From: Bretschneidera sinensis
Lineage: Eukaryota; Streptophyta; Magnoliopsida; Brassicales; Akaniaceae
Reading direction: 5' to 3'
NCBI GenBank assembly: GCA_023935145.1
Contig: CM043698.1
Location: 69,610,501-69,674,500 of the forward strand
DNA length: 64,000 bases
Within the stretch, counting starts at the first letter, position 1, and every line of letters begins with the position of its first letter. The position numbers were made by a program, and so were the translations under genes. The notes beneath the pieces were generated by a model. The model made no database searches, was not told the origin of the DNA, and was given only the letters and a program-made list of their open reading frames with translations. Below are positions 45,623-57,960 of the stretch, one piece after another.

Positions 45623-45975
45623 TCAACCGTAACAGATCTCCTTCAACCTCTTTGCAGCCGATTCATCAACCGAATACTGCAATCACCAAAACATCCAAAT
45701 GGGTCCCTAAATCCACGGAACAAAAACACAAAAGAAGCCTATAAATACACCACATACATCCACATTTTATGTATATTTACCTTGTTGAGGACCCAGATGG
45801 AATGGTTATAGGCTCTGTGGAAAAGCTCGTCGAGGGCTTTGGTGTCGTTAGCATCAACTTCTCTGTAGTTGACGAAATTTTCGCGAGCGTACTTTGCGTA
45901 GTAAGGCCTCGTATCCTTTGGCAAATGCTTCACAAGCCTTAGTACGGCGCCGTATACTCTCATCGCTTTCTCCAT
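45623..45975 (-). CDS. LYR-motif protein, LYRM9-like (two exons)
   Basis: Exon 1 is 45,781-45,975 (ATG at 45,973-45,975, 65 codons, ends AAG|GTAAATATA). Exon 2 is 45,623-45,676 (acceptor TACTGCAG-like, CTGCAG|TATTCG; 17 codons plus TGA). The predicted protein is 82 residues, the usual size for the family. It reads MEKAMRVYGAVLRLVKHLPK, then YYAKYARENFVNYREVD, ending NKYSVDESAAKRLKEICYG. This is collinear with LYRM9-type proteins: basic amphipathic LYR helix, HLPK turn, Tyr/Arg-rich second helix. LYR proteins act in mitochondria as small adaptors for assembly or Fe-S-linked proteins; the role of the plant LYRM9-like member is not firmly known. Frame, length and splice sites are intact. This is the only apparently functional host gene in the window. 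Confidence 0.88.
45736..45760. repeat. 25-bp direct repeat, intron copy
   Basis: Begins AGCCTATAAATACACC; identical to 46,057-46,081. This copy lies inside the LYRM9-like intron. Confidence 0.85.
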
Positions 45976-46056
45976 TTCTTCTCCAAGTGAGGGATCAAAG
46001 CCTTTGTCGTTTGATGTGCTCTCACGTCACGCTCTGATTTCTCACCTTCCGATCAA

Positions 46057-46081
46057 AGCCTATAAATACACCACATACATC
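46057..46081. repeat. 25-bp direct repeat, upstream copy
   Basis: Identical to 45,736-45,760; lies about 85-105 bp upstream of the LYRM9-like ATG. Nearby short repeats (GATCAAAGCC at about 45,991 and 46,051; CTGATTTCTCA at about 46,034 and 46,090) suggest local template switching. Confidence 0.85.
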
Positions 46082-46099
46082 TGCACCTACTGATTTCTC

Positions 46100-47799
46100 A
46101 CTGTTTTTTGGGATAGGCCTGCTTCTTTCGGTTTCTCGCAGTGGTCTTGTTACTTTTAAAAGCAATCAAGGGTAATTCACGTGTTATATCAATTTTGTTC
46201 TTTATAAAATCCCTGTTACGAGTAACTTTTGAGTTTTGTGATAAAGTGTTTCATTTCGATGGTAAGAATATCATTAGTTTTTTCCTCTGTTTTTTTTTTG
46301 TCAAGAAAGAGATAGACCTATCCACTAGTCCACAAATGCCGTAAAAATTATAAAATAAAACATGTAAATTATTTTTTCATATAGATTGAAACTCTTTAAT
46401 ATTTAAGATTTAATAAAACTTTTTTATAATCTAAATCTATATGTATTATAAGTTATATTTTATAATATTTATGATAAAAAAATCACTCTCAATTCACCAC
46501 CTCAAAAAGCAAATGTTAATTTTTTGAATGAGAAGATATACTGAATATCGGTCAAATGATATGATTAATTTTATTATAGTGATTTAATTGTATAAGTTAA
46601 AATACATATAAATCAAAATAGCTTCTTAATGCAAATACTTAAGACTGCCTTTGTCATTTAATTTTATATATCTTCACGTTGATTTCATGGATTAATGTCG
46701 TTTAAATTTTAATGGCATGAACTTTACTATGTTCAATTTGAACATCGATCATTTAGTTAAAAAGGTGGTGATACCACAAAATCGAAAAAATTCATTAATA
46801 ATCATGAATAAATTGAGTAATAATTTCAGTATTTAAATTTTTTTTAAAACAATTACTTTACTATTTAATTTTTTTATGATTATTAATAAAAAAAATTAAA
46901 TTTTTTTTTAACTCTGGTAAAACCGTGAAATCACCGCAACAGTAAAAAAATGTAAGACAGAAATGTCTAGCAATGACATTTGTTAAAGCACATATCACTT
47001 TCTATGACATTAATTAAATCACTGGACGTCAATAATGCATGCAATATTGCATTTCACAAGTTTCAATCCCCCTTGGTCCTTTTCCTTCATTGAATGATGT
47101 ATCCAGCAAATTAGCTTAAATTCTTTAATCTCAAATCATAGTTTTTATTGGAGGGTAACGAACTTGAATAAATAATGGAATTTCGTATTCTTTTTCTTTT
47201 TTGATTTGTTTTGGTTGAAATTGGATAAAGTAAGATTTTAAAAGTTTTATCTTGCAGTATTTTATACTCTATTTTATTACAAAAAATATCTCTTATCGCT
47301 TGTTGATGTAAAAATTTTATTTTCGAATCACAAACGTAAATTCTGTGCATCCTATTTATTTATTTTCTACGCTATTCTTAACATGCCTCACCGAAATGAT
47401 AACTTATATTTCCGAAACTGGCAAACTTCTCCGGTTAAAATTAAAGTGTTAATTAAGTGCATAACATTTACAGACATTCTCTTGGTGACTCCTCAGCTCA
47501 GTTAATTTTATATTTCTAGAATTTGTTTATTCATTATTGTACGTTCTGTTCGTTTAAGTTTAACCAATTTTTGTGATGCAAAATTGAACATCCATATCAT
47601 TCCATTTTACTAAGCACGTGTAAGCTGCCAGACCCAGATAACGTTAAAACTCCACGTCCCACAATTGCCACAGTCCATGCAAATTAGTAGTGAATAGTGA
47701 CAGTAATATTTTCTTTGTCAAATATCCAAGCAAGAAAACGAAAGAGTGAAAGAAAATCAAAAAGCAAGAAAGTAGTAATTACTTAGAGCCACCAGTTCC
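46100..47799. other. AT-rich intergenic DNA
   Basis: No gene or clear mobile element recognised. Very A/T-rich between 46,340 and 46,920. Confidence 0.4.
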
Positions 47800-48075
47800 T
47801 GTTAGAAAAGAGAACAAGTTCACAAATTAAAAGACAAAAAAGCATGAGACAAGAGTGAAGGAATTCTTTTTCTTTTTTTTTTACCTTTCTTTCTTGCACT
47901 TACCTTTCAGACAATATAAGAAGCGCACACAAGAGAAACATATATGACTCCTTCGTTTCCTTCTTAACTGTAATAAATAACAAAATAAAACTCCACTAAT
48001 ATAAGACTTCAGTTGAGAAACCAAAGGACCCAATTAAAATTTCTTTATATGTTTTGATTTGTTCAGTTTCCAACA
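47800..48075 (-). repeat. 3' LTR of copia I
   Basis: 276 bp with TGTTGGAAA / TTTCTAACA ends next to the polypurine tract. Confidence 0.8.
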
Positions 48076-48080
48076 CCCCT

Positions 48081-51000
48081 TCAAATCAAAACTGTCCTCA
48101 TGCCAAGTATGTCTCTCAACTTCATGAAAATTTCACCTAATAATGGCTTAGTAAATATATCTGCTATTTGTTCAGTTGTGTGGCAATACTGAAGCTCGAT
48201 TGTCTTCTGCTTTAAATAATCTCTAAGAAAATGGAATAGTATCAATATGTTTGCTCCTCCCATGTTGCACTAGATTTTTTGCTAGCATTATAGCTAATTT
48301 ATTATCCACGTAAATCACTGTGGATTCTTCTTGTGGATGTTCTAGTTCCTTCAAGAGATTTCTTAGCCATATAGCTTCACATATAGTAGATGAAGCTGCC
48401 ACATACTCTGCCTCACAGGTAGACAATGCTACAATTCCTTGTTTCTTGGATGTCCAAGAAAATGTTGTAGAACCAAGATAGAACACATAGCCAGTAGTAC
48501 TTTTCCTCTCATCTTGGTCACCTCCCCAATCACTATTTGAATAACCAACTAATTTTGCTTGATCACCGTAGGCATATAATAAGCTAAGATTCAGAGTACC
48601 TTTGATATACCTCAGGATCCTTTTTACAGCTAACCAATGAGTCTCCATGTATTGACTCACAAGTCTAACTCCATAGACAATATCTGGCCTTGTGATCGTC
48701 AAATACCTTAGACTTCCAACCAAACTCTTATAGAGAGTTGGTTCAATAACTCATCCATCTCCTTCTTGTGACCACTTTGTGCTTATTGCAACTAGGATAT
48801 TCACAAAGTTGCAACTATCCATCTTGAATTTCTCTAAAATCTCCCTCATGTATTTCTTTTGGGATATGAAAATACCATCATCTTGTTGCTTCACTTCAAG
48901 ACCAAGAAAGTAGGACATCAACCCATTGTCTGTCATCTCAAACTCCTTAAACATTGATTGCTTGAATTCCTTGAACATGTCATTACTATTTCCTACGTAT
49001 AACAGATCATCAACATATAAGCAAATGATTAGAAATTCACCACGTTGATTTTCTTTAAGTAGACAGCATGCTCATATAGACATTTAGTGAAGCCATTTTG
49101 ATGAAGGTAACTATCGATGCGTGCGTTCCAAGCTCTTGGTGCCTGCTTCAAGCCATATAACGCCTTTTTCAGGCAGCACACCTTACTTTCTTCTTCTTCC
49201 TTTATGAAGCCTTCCGGTTGTTGTACGTACACTTCTTCTTCAAGAATGCCATTTAGAAAGGCTGACTTGACATCAAGTTGATATATCTTCCAATTGTGAT
49301 GAGCTACAAGTGCGATCAACAATCTCACTGTGTTAAATCTTGCAACTGGTGCAAAAACCTATTCATAGTCGATGTTATACTTTTGTTTGTAGCCTTTAGC
49401 TACTAGTCTTGCCTTGTATCGAGAGATTTCAGCTTCTGCAGTGTATTTGATCTTGTACACCCATTTGACACCAATAGCATTTTGGTTTGATGGGAGTGAG
49501 TAGCATGGGGCACGTGGAATCCTGTGTGAATCAGCAAGGACCACCTTGCAAGGCTAGTGTCATTTTTTTGAATAGCATGTATCTCTTCCTTCATTGCTGA
49601 TTACCAACAATCTTCTACTATGGCTTCTTAGAAGGTGAGAGGCTCATGATCAACATATAGACAGAAAAGATTAGTCTCTCTATCGTTCGTCTGCTCATAG
49701 ATTTTCCTGAGACTTCTCATCTTGATAATACCTTGATTTGTGGAGGATCTATTGCCACTACCTCCCATAGAAGATGTAGAGCCCCCATGTGCTGCTGACG
49801 GTGTGGTAGGCTGAGAAGATGGTCGTGGGGTACTTAGTGAAACTTCTATTGAGAGCTCTTCAGGCTCATCCAACACTCGCTGTTCTTTGGTCTTCTCTTC
49901 ATCGCTCCAGCTCCACACTTTTTCTTCATCAAAGATAATGTCTCTACTAACCACTAATTTCTTTGTTAGTGGGTTGTAGAGCTTGTATGCCTTTGACTCC
50001 TCGCTATATCCGAGAAAGATACATTTCTCACCACAGTCAGCAAGCTTCTTCCTCTTGGATTCAGGAACTTGAGCATATGCAACACACCCAAAAAAATTTA
50101 GGTATGCAACACTTGATTTGTAGTCGCTCCGTGCCACTTGAGGTGTCATATTCTTGACACTTTTGGTAGGACATCAGTTTAGAAGATAAGTTGAGCATGC
50201 CACAGCTTTTGCAGAAGTGTTTTGGCAATTTTTTTCCTTAAGTATAGTTCTAGTCATATTAAGAATGGTTACGGTTCTTTCTTTCGGTGATCTTGTTTTG
50301 CTGTGGTATGTAAGCAACAGTGAATTGATGCTTTATCCCTTGTTCCCTGCAATACTTATCAAATTCTTTTGAGGTGTATTCACCACCTTGGTCAGAGTGG
50401 AAAGTTATAATCTTGTGACCACTTTGATTTTCAGCAATAGCTTTAAAATTCTTGAATACAATAAAAGCAGCTGACTTTTCTTTAAGAAAATATACCCAAA
50501 GTTTTCTGTTGAAGTCATCAATGAAGGTAATAAAATATCTATTACCTCCTAAGGATATGGGCTCTATTGGTCCACATATGTCAGTGTGAACCAATTGTAA
50601 TGGTGTCGTTGCTCTCCATGATTTGTCACTGGGAAAAGGGAGTCGTGCCTGCTTGCCAAGTATACATCCTTCACAAACGTTGCTCGATGACTCAACCATT
50701 GGTAACCCATGCACCATGCCAGATGATAGTAGCTTTAGGCCGCTGAAATGTAGATAACCAAAACGAAGATGCCACTTCTATGACTCACTTTCCTTGAGTC
50801 CATAGAAGCACTTCTCGGACTTTATGTTGAGTTGTAATGGGAACATACGATTACTTGTCATTGGAACATGAGCCATAATCCTTCCACACATATCTCTCAA
50901 AATGAAAGAGTAATCCTTCGTCTCTATTTTGTATCCCTTCTCGAGCAGCTGCCCAATGTTGAGAATATTGTTTTTCATGTTAGGTACATAATAAACATCA

Positions 51001-51155
51001 GATATGTAACCTTTCTTACCGTCCTTTTGGTAGATTTTTATCTTCCCTTTGCCTTCAATTGCGAGTTTGGAGGAATCTCACAAGTTCACATTTCCGTGAA
51101 CTCCTTCTGTGAGTTCTACAAACAGATCTTTCTTCCCACACATGTGATTACTTAC
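48081..51155 (-). pseudogene. Partial pol of copia I
   Basis: Minus strand, in order: end of protease (ELTEGVHGNVNL, GKGKIKIYQKDGKK), pre-integrase region (near 50,800-50,980), integrase (CEGCILGKQARLPF; HTDICGPIEPISLGGNRYF; FHSDQGGEYTS; PQQNKITERKNR at about 50,290), RT (VKWVYKIKYT; QLDVKSAFLNGILEEEVYVQ at about 49,280), RNase H (VGYSNSDWGGDQDERKS; VALSTCEAEYVAA; VDNKLAIMLAKN) to a stop at 48,081. Several stops and frameshifts (near 50,258, 49,620, 49,360, 49,000, 48,750 and 48,230). It resembles Tnt1/Tork-type copia polyproteins. Confidence 0.9.
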
Positions 51156-51875
51156 ACGTAATTTAAGATTTCAACAGTTCCATTTCTAAAAACCCTAGCT
51201 CATAATTCATACGGCTTGTGTTATTCCAAGTTGGCAAATCTACTATCACTCAATTTTCTCTTTAAATTCCAATACAAGCCCCAAAATTTTCTCTCCATAT
51301 TTTCTCGTCTTCCAAATAGTAACCCTAAGCAAGCGAAACCCATTCATCCACTTACCCAAAATGATGGACATTTGGTCATGGATATGTGAGCTTCCCAACT
51401 CCGACGAGTGGGCCGAGTCAGACTCACCGTTATTCTTTGAGCTCGTTTGTTCTTCACAGAGTCAGGAGGAGTCAACTCGGTCTATTCAACTCAAAGCTTA
51501 GCGGACCTCAGGGTCCAACTCGGAGGCATCGGTGACCTTCAAGGTATGTTTACAGGGCTTTTACCTTTCAAAAGCCCAAAAGATGCTTTGGGTCTCTAAC
51601 ATGTGTCCTCTCTCTGCTGAGAAACCATTCCTCCCGGTGTTACTCAAGTTGCTCCAAGAAATCATCATGCACTCACCCACAATGCATGATAGCATGTGCC
51701 CCAAGTCCCAGCTCCAAAAACTCAAACCCAACCCAGTTGCGTGGATCATGGATTCTTACTCGCCCGAATCACTCTCAAGCTTCTTCAACCTAGTCTTCCT
51801 CACGCACTTGTTTTGGTTGTGCGTATGTGACACACCAACCGAAATGGGCTTTTTGTACTTTCGATCCATGCTAGG

Positions 51876-52314
51876 TGTCATGACCCGCGTGAGACCTGTG
51901 TGTTCGAGGGTTTCCTAGTACACTTTGAGATTATAATGTACAGCATTGTATTGCACGTGCATTGTGGGGTAGTACCTTGTACTTCCGTACTACACTTGTA
52001 GTACACTTGTACTACACTTTTAGTACTGTCAGATTGTGACACTTGGCAAAATGTTAGCCATAGATATAAGGGAGCTCTCCCTATATAAAGGGTTTTCCCC
52101 TTCACTTGTAAATCATTCATTCATTCAAGCAATAGCAAGCTCTCTAGCTTTGTCTCATATTCTCTCTCTTGTGTTGGCTATTTTCTTTGAGTGGGTCTAG
52201 CTTCGAGGGTGGTTCTCTTGAGTAGCCAAGAGGAAGGCTGACTTAGGCATTCTAATGAGGTGTTTCCGAGCTTAAGGCCGAATGGTTAGCGACTTAAGCT
52301 TGTAGTCCGTGACA
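51876..52314 (+). repeat. 5' LTR of D
   Basis: TGTCATGACCCGCG...GTCCGTGACA, 439 bp. TATATAAA at 52,082-52,089; palindromic GTAC cluster at 51,971-52,028. Confidence 0.95.
51971..52028. repeat. GTAC palindrome cluster, 5' LTR of D
   Basis: TGTAGTACACTTGTACTACA at 51,997-52,016 is a perfect inverted repeat (8-bp arms, 4-bp loop), flanked by AGTACCTTGTACTTCCGTAC and TTAGTACT. It lies about 55-110 bp upstream of the TATA box. The copy in the 3' LTR is at 58,291-58,350. Confidence 0.85.
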
Positions 52315-52316
52315 AG

Positions 52317-52328
52317 TGGTATCAGAGC
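52317..52328 (+). other. Primer-binding site of D
   Basis: TGGTATCAGAGC, 2 nt after the 5' LTR; perfect initiator tRNA-Met complement. Confidence 0.95.
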
Positions 52329-52356
52329 TAAAGTTTAACGAGACTTTTGAGAAGAG

Positions 52357-53708
52357 ATGGTAACCGTTTCCGATGCTAGCAACCTAGCTCATGATGGTCA
52401 TGAAACCCAAGGGAGGGCAGCCAAGAAGGCTAGTTCGAAGGATATGATGTCAAGCATGGATGCTCGCTTGACCAATGTGGAGTTAGTCATGGGGGAAATA
52501 TGGGAGAGGTTCGAGGATACCGATGGTAGCATCGAGGAGCTAAACTCCATAAGGGAGGATCTCCAAGGAGCGATGCAAGGTGCCTTCAACGAGGCCGTAG
52601 ACGTGCTCACACAGAAGAACAACACCCTTGAGGCCATGGTTGTGTCCATGCGGGAAGGGATAGAAGAGCTCAAGCGGGAGCTTTTAGCTTGCAAAGCAGT
52701 CGTCGGAGGTGGCATGCTTGCTATAACACTTAGTCATAGGGTGGATGTGCCGAAGCCAAAGGAGTTCAAAGGCATCCGAGTGGCAAAAGATGTGGATAAC
52801 TTTTTGTGGGGGATGGAGCAATATTTTCGAAGGATGAACATCATGGAGGAAGTAACCAAGGTAAATACAACCTCTATGTATCTTTTTGATATTGCTTTAT
52901 TATGGTGGCAACGTAGGTGTGCGGGTGCTGCCATTGTTACTGGGAAGAATTCCAAAGAGAATTTCGCTAACAGTTATATCCGGAGTATGCGGAAGATGAG
53001 GTACGAGCCACACTGCGAAGGCTCACTCAACGTGGGCATGTACGGGAGTATGTGCGGGAGTTTTCAGAACTCGTGCTCTAAATTTTTGATCTTGAAGAGA
53101 GGGAGGCTCTCTTCTCCTTCATGGATGGCCTCAAACCATGGGCCAAGCAAGAGTTGCAAAGAAATGGTGTCCAAGACCTCACCCGAGCCATGTTCGTGGC
53201 GAAATCTTTGGTGGAGTTCAAGAGACAAGAGAAATTCGACTCCTCCAAGAATAAGAGCAAATGTGGGGGAGACAGAGACAAGCATCAGAAGGGTGGTCCG
53301 GGGAAATCACCCATTCACGAGTGGAAGTACGCCAAAGAAGGGGACAGAAAGAATGAGTCATTAGCATGCTTCTTATGTGAAGGTCCTTATCGAGTACAGG
53401 ATTGCCCAAAACGAACCAAGATCTCTGCCATTGCCAGAAAAGATGGGGAAACGGAGAGAGATACCCTCAAGCTTGGCTCCATCATGCTTAGCTTGATCGA
53501 AGCTAAAAGGTTTGGCAAGCGGAAGAGGCTCATATTTACAGACATCATGGTGGCTGGCACCAAGGTTAGTGCTCTTGTAGACACTGGGGCTTCCGATCTC
53601 TTTGTATCTGAGGAAATGTCCAAAAGATTACACCTCAAGTTGGAGAAAGGCAACAGATGGATAAAGATAGTCAATTCTAAAGAAGTCCCGATAATAAGGA
53701 TAGCATAA
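52357..53708 (+). pseudogene. gag and protease of D
   Basis: Starts at ATG 52,357. Residues about 25-110 form a coiled-coil-like region (MDARLTNVELVMGEIWERFE; GIEELKRELLACK), followed by the capsid-like PKPKEFKGIRVAKDVDNFLW and TSMYLFDIALLWWQRRC. A frameshift near 52,950-53,120 moves the frame. The continuation (MDGLKPWAKQELQRNGVQDL) leads to a zinc-knuckle relic CFLCEGPYRVQDC, in which the expected His is Tyr, and a protease with ALVDTGASDLFVS near 53,570. Ends at a stop at 53,706-53,708. Confidence 0.88.
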
Positions 53709-53941
53709 GGGGTGGAGCTACAACTGGGAGATTGAAAAGGCAAAGAAACTCTTGAGGTAATCCCACTTAATGATTATGATTTGTAATTAGGTTAAATTTC
53801 CTTGATTGGATTAATGCCTTGCTAGTACCATTTGCCGATTGTTTATGCATCTGTGATTCTCGATGCTAATGTCTCGTGCTGGTAAGAGAAGACTCTAGCT
53901 AAGTTAGCCGAGTTTTATCGTCAATCCAACTAGCCAAGGAG

Positions 53942-55280
53942 GTGAGAAGGGATGAAGTCATCTACCTGGCCACCTTGAAACTGGAAGAGGTTCTAAAGTC
54001 CAAGGAAGAGACTCTTCTTGAGGTACTTGAGCTGTTAGAGTCATCTGTTTATGTGATGCCCCCGGAATTGCCCAAGAAACTCTCACCTAAGAGAGAGGTG
54101 GATCATAAGATCGAGTTGGTATCTACTACCCAACCACCAGCCAAGGCTCTATACCGAATGTCGCCTCCCCAGCTTGAAGAATTAAGGAGACAACTTAAGG
54201 AGTTGGTTGATGCGGGATTTGTGCGACCTTCCAAGGCACCCTATGGAGCATTGGTTTTGTTCCAACAGAAGCACGATGGTTTGATGAGGATGTGTATCGA
54301 TTATAGAGCCCTTAACAAGCTCATGGTGAAGAACAAGCTCCCATCCCACTCATTGCAGACTATATCAGATGGTTGACCAAGCTAGATTTAAGATCGGGGT
54401 ACTACCAAGTCCAGATAGCCTAGAGGGTGAGCCAAAGACAACGTGTGTCACACACTATGGTTCTTACAAGTTTCTTGTGATGCCTTTTGGACTCACCAAT
54501 GCTCCAGCAACTTTCTGCACTTTAATGAATAAGGTACTCCAACCCTTCCTAGATCGCTTAGTGGTTGTTTACCTTGACGATATTGTTATCTATAGTCAAT
54601 CTCTAGAGGAGCATGTGGGGCACTTGAGACAGGTATTCCAAGTTTTGAGAGAGAATGAGCTCTATATAAAGAAAAAGAAGTGCTCATTCGCTCAACATGA
54701 GGTACCATTCTTTGGCCACATAGTAGGTGGAGGAAAGATTCGGATGGATGAGGGCAAGATTCAGGCCATTGTTGATTGGCAGCCACCGACCAAAGTTACT
54801 GAGTTGAGATCATTCCTTAGGTTGGTGAACTATTATCTGTGTTTTATCAGAGGCTACTCAACCATCACCACACCCTTGACAGATATGCTCAAGAAGGGAA
54901 GAGTGTGGGAATGAAGTTCAGTATGTCACGGGCCTTTGAGCAGCTGAAATGAGCAATCACAGAAGAGCCGGTCCTAGGCCTACCAAATCACAACAAGCCT
55001 TATGAGGTCCACACGGATTCATCCAACTTTGCTATTGGAGGGGTCTTGATGCAAGATGGTCATCCAATTGCTTTTGAGAACCGAAAGCTCAATGAGACCG
55101 AGCGACGGTACACGGTTCAAGAGAAAGAGATGATAGCCATGGTTCATTGCTTGCACATATGGAGAAACTAGTTTTTGGGGTCTAAGTTTGTGGTAAAGAC
55201 CGACAATATGGCCACAAGCTACTTTCAGACTCAAAAGAAGCTCTCTCCCAAGCAAACCCGATGGCAAGATTTCCTTGCCG
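53942..55280 (+). pseudogene. Reverse transcriptase and RNase H of D
   Basis: RT: DAGFVRPSKAPYGALVLFQQ and [18 protein letters not shown], then a frameshift near 54,370, then [17 protein letters not shown], active site [12 protein letters not shown] (about 54,570) and [17 protein letters not shown]. RNase H (about 55,010-55,280): VHTDSSNFAIGGVLMQDGHP, YTVQEKEMIAMVHCL (near 55,110-55,155), a stop in place of a residue after HIWRN, then FVVKTDNMATSYF. It then runs into the first duplicated unit. Confidence 0.88.
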
Positions 55281-56620
55281 AGTTTGATTTTGTGTTGGAG
55301 TATAAGCAAGGGAAAACCAACATAGTAGCGGATGCATTAAGCTGAAAGGTAGAGTTTGTTGCCATTAACCGACCACAATGGTCTTTGACGGATCGCATTA
55401 AGGAGGGATTGTCCTATGACCCGACCGCCAACTCTTTGATAGAGTATACCACAAAGGGGAAGACAAGAAGGTTCTGGCTCGAGGGAGACTTGCTCTATAC
55501 CAAGGGGAATCGATTATATGTGCCATTTCATGAGAAGTTATGGAAGGAGGTGATGCAAGAGTGCCACGATTCAAGGTGGGCTGGTCACCCAAGTGTACAC
55601 CGCACCCTAGCACTTGTGGAGGAGCGCTACTACTGGCCACACTTGAGAGATGACATTGAGACCTATGTGAAGACTTATCTTATGTGTCAACAAAACAAAG
55701 TAGAGCAAAAGTCACTTGGGGGTCTGTTAGAGCCGTTGCCAATTCCAGAGCATCCATGGGAGAGTCTCTCCATGGATTTCATTATAGGGCTACCCAAAAG
55801 TGATGGATTTGGAAGCATCATGGTTTTGGTGGACCGGTTTTCGAAGTATGGGACTTTCATTTCTGCTACCAAAGAGTGTCCAGCAGAAGAGGCAGCCCAG
55901 TTATTTCTCAAGCATGTGGTAAAGTATTGGGGTGTACCACAGTCTATTATTAGTGATCAGGATGGACAGTTCACGGGATGGTTCTGGACAGAATTGTTCA
56001 AGTTGCTTGGATCGGATCTAAACTTCTCCACTAGTGTCCACCCCCAAATTGACGGACAGATTAAGAGGGTGAATGCTTTGTTAGAGATATACCTCCGATA
56101 CTATATGAGTCCCTCGCAACAAGATTGGCCAAAGTTACTAGATGTGGCTCAGTTTTCCTATAATTTGCAAATGAGTAAGGCCACCAACCAAAGTACCTTC
56201 GAGATTGTGATGGGACGACAGCCTCTCACTTGAGTACTATTCCTGTAGGATACACGGGGTCAACTCCAATAGCCTATAAGTTTGCTAAGGTGCGGCAAGA
56301 GTAAACCGACTTAGCTCGAGTTTGCCTAAACAAGGTAGCCAAGCGTTCAAAGAAGTGGGCTGATTGTAAGAGACGAGGGTGCAGTACCAAGTGGGAGATT
56401 TTGTGCTTGTGAAGCTATATTTGGTACTTCACACTAAGGGGATCCATAAAGCATTGGTGCGCAAACATAAGGGGCTTTTCAGAGTTCTTCAGAGGGTAGG
56501 CAATGTGGCCTACAAAATTGAGCTACCATCCAAGCTCAAGGTGCACCCGGTCTTCCATGTGAGTATGTTGAAACCATTCTATGAAGACCAAGATGATCCA
56601 GATCGAGGTGAGTCACAGCG
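55281..56620 (+). pseudogene. Integrase region of D, tandem copy 1
   Basis: A 1,340-bp unit running from the RNase H end (FDFVLEYKQGKTNIVADALS, then a stop) through the whole integrase: zinc-binding CHDSRWAGHPSVHRTLALVE...CQQNKVEQK, core WESLSMDFIIGLPKSDGF, SIISDQDGQFTGWFWTELFK, HPQIDGQIKRVNALLE, to the C-terminal part with GNVAYKIELPSKLKVHPVFH. In this copy the core is open for 282 codons, then a 1-nt loss after GRQPLT shifts the frame. Expected catalytic acidic residues are present in the first two positions; the Glu position reads Lys (GQIKRVN versus GQIERVN in copy 2). Confidence 0.9.
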
Positions 56621-57960
56621 AGTTTGATTTTGTGTTGGAGTATAAGCCAGAGAAGACCAACACAGTAGCGGATACATTAAGCCAAAAGGTAGAGTTTGTT
56701 GCTATTAACCGACTACAGGGGTCTTTGGCGGATCGTATTAAGGAGGGATTGTCCCATGACCCGACCGCCAACTCTTTGATAGAGTATACCACAAAGGGAA
56801 AGACAAGAAGGTTCTAGCTAGAGGGAGACTTGCTCTATACCAAGGGGAATTGGTTATATGTGCCACTTCATGGAAAGTTATGGAAGGAGGTGATGCAAGA
56901 GTGCCACGATTCAAAGTGGGCTAGTCACCCAGGTGTACACCGCACCCTAGCACTTATGGAGGAACATTACTACTGTCCACACTTGAGAGATGACATTGAG
57001 ACCTATATGAACACTTGTATTGTGTGTCAACAAGACAAAGTAGAGCAAAAGTTACTTGGGAGTCTGTTGGAGCTGTTGCCAATTTCGAAGCGTCCATGGG
57101 AGAGTCTCTCCATGGATTTCATTATGGGGCTACCCAAAAGTGATGGATTTAGGAGCATCATGGTTTTGGTGGACCGATTCTCGAAGTATAGGACTTTCAT
57201 TTCGGCTACCAAATAGTGTCCAGCAGAGGAGGCAGCCCAGTTATTTCTCAAGCATGTGGTAAAGTATTGGGGTGTACCACAGTCTATTATTAATGATCAG
57301 GATGGACAGTTCACGGGATGGTTCTAGACAGAATTATTCAAGTTGCTTGGATCGAATCTAAACTTCACCACTAGTATCCACCCCCAAATTGACGGACAGA
57401 TTGAGAGGGTGAATGCTTTGTTGGAGACATACCTCCGATACTATGTGAGTGCCTCGCAACGAGATTGGCCGAAGTTACTAGATGTGGCTCAGTTTTCCTA
57501 TAATTTGCAAAGAAGTAAGGCCACCAACCAAAGTGCCTTCGAGATTGTGATGGGACGACAGCCACTCACTCTGAGTACTATTGATGTAGGATACACGGGG
57601 TCAACTCCAGTAGCTTATAAGTTTGCCAAGGCACGGCAAGAGCAAACCGACTTGGCTCGAGTTTGCCTAAACAAGGCAGCTAAAAGTTCCAAGAAGTGGG
57701 CTGATTGTAAGAGATGGGGGTGCAGTACCAAGTGGGGGATTTTGTGCTTGTAAAGCTACATTTGGTACTTCGCACTAAGGGGATCAATAAAGCATTGGTG
57801 CGCAGATATAAGGGGCTTTTCAGAGTTCTTCGGAGGGTAGGCAATGTGGCCTACAAAATTGAGCTACCATCCAAGCTCAAAGTGCACCCGGTCTTCCATG
57901 TGAGTATGTTGAAACCATTCCATGAGACCAAGTTGATCCGGATCGAGGTGAGTCACAGCG
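56621..57960 (+). pseudogene. Integrase region of D, tandem copy 2
   Basis: A direct repeat of 55,281-56,620 with the same 1,340-bp period, joined at CGAG (…CACAGCG|AGTTTGATT). It has its own stops (TAG near 56,816, 57,214 and 57,326) but retains the third catalytic position as Glu (GQIERVNALLETYLRYY) and continues past the GRQPLTL point where copy 1 shifts. The copies differ by several percent, somewhat less than or similar to the LTRs. Confidence 0.92.

Larger units (their letters stand above)
47800..51155 (-). mobile_element. 5'-truncated Ty1/copia element I
   Basis: Minus-strand copia with 3' LTR 47,800-48,075 (sense TGTTGGAAAC...TTTTCTAACA), polypurine tract GAAGGGG just before it, and pol from the protease active-site region onward. 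At about 51,155 the homology stops within the protease (NHMCGKKDLFVEL), so gag, the primer site and the 5' LTR are missing. Confidence 0.9.
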
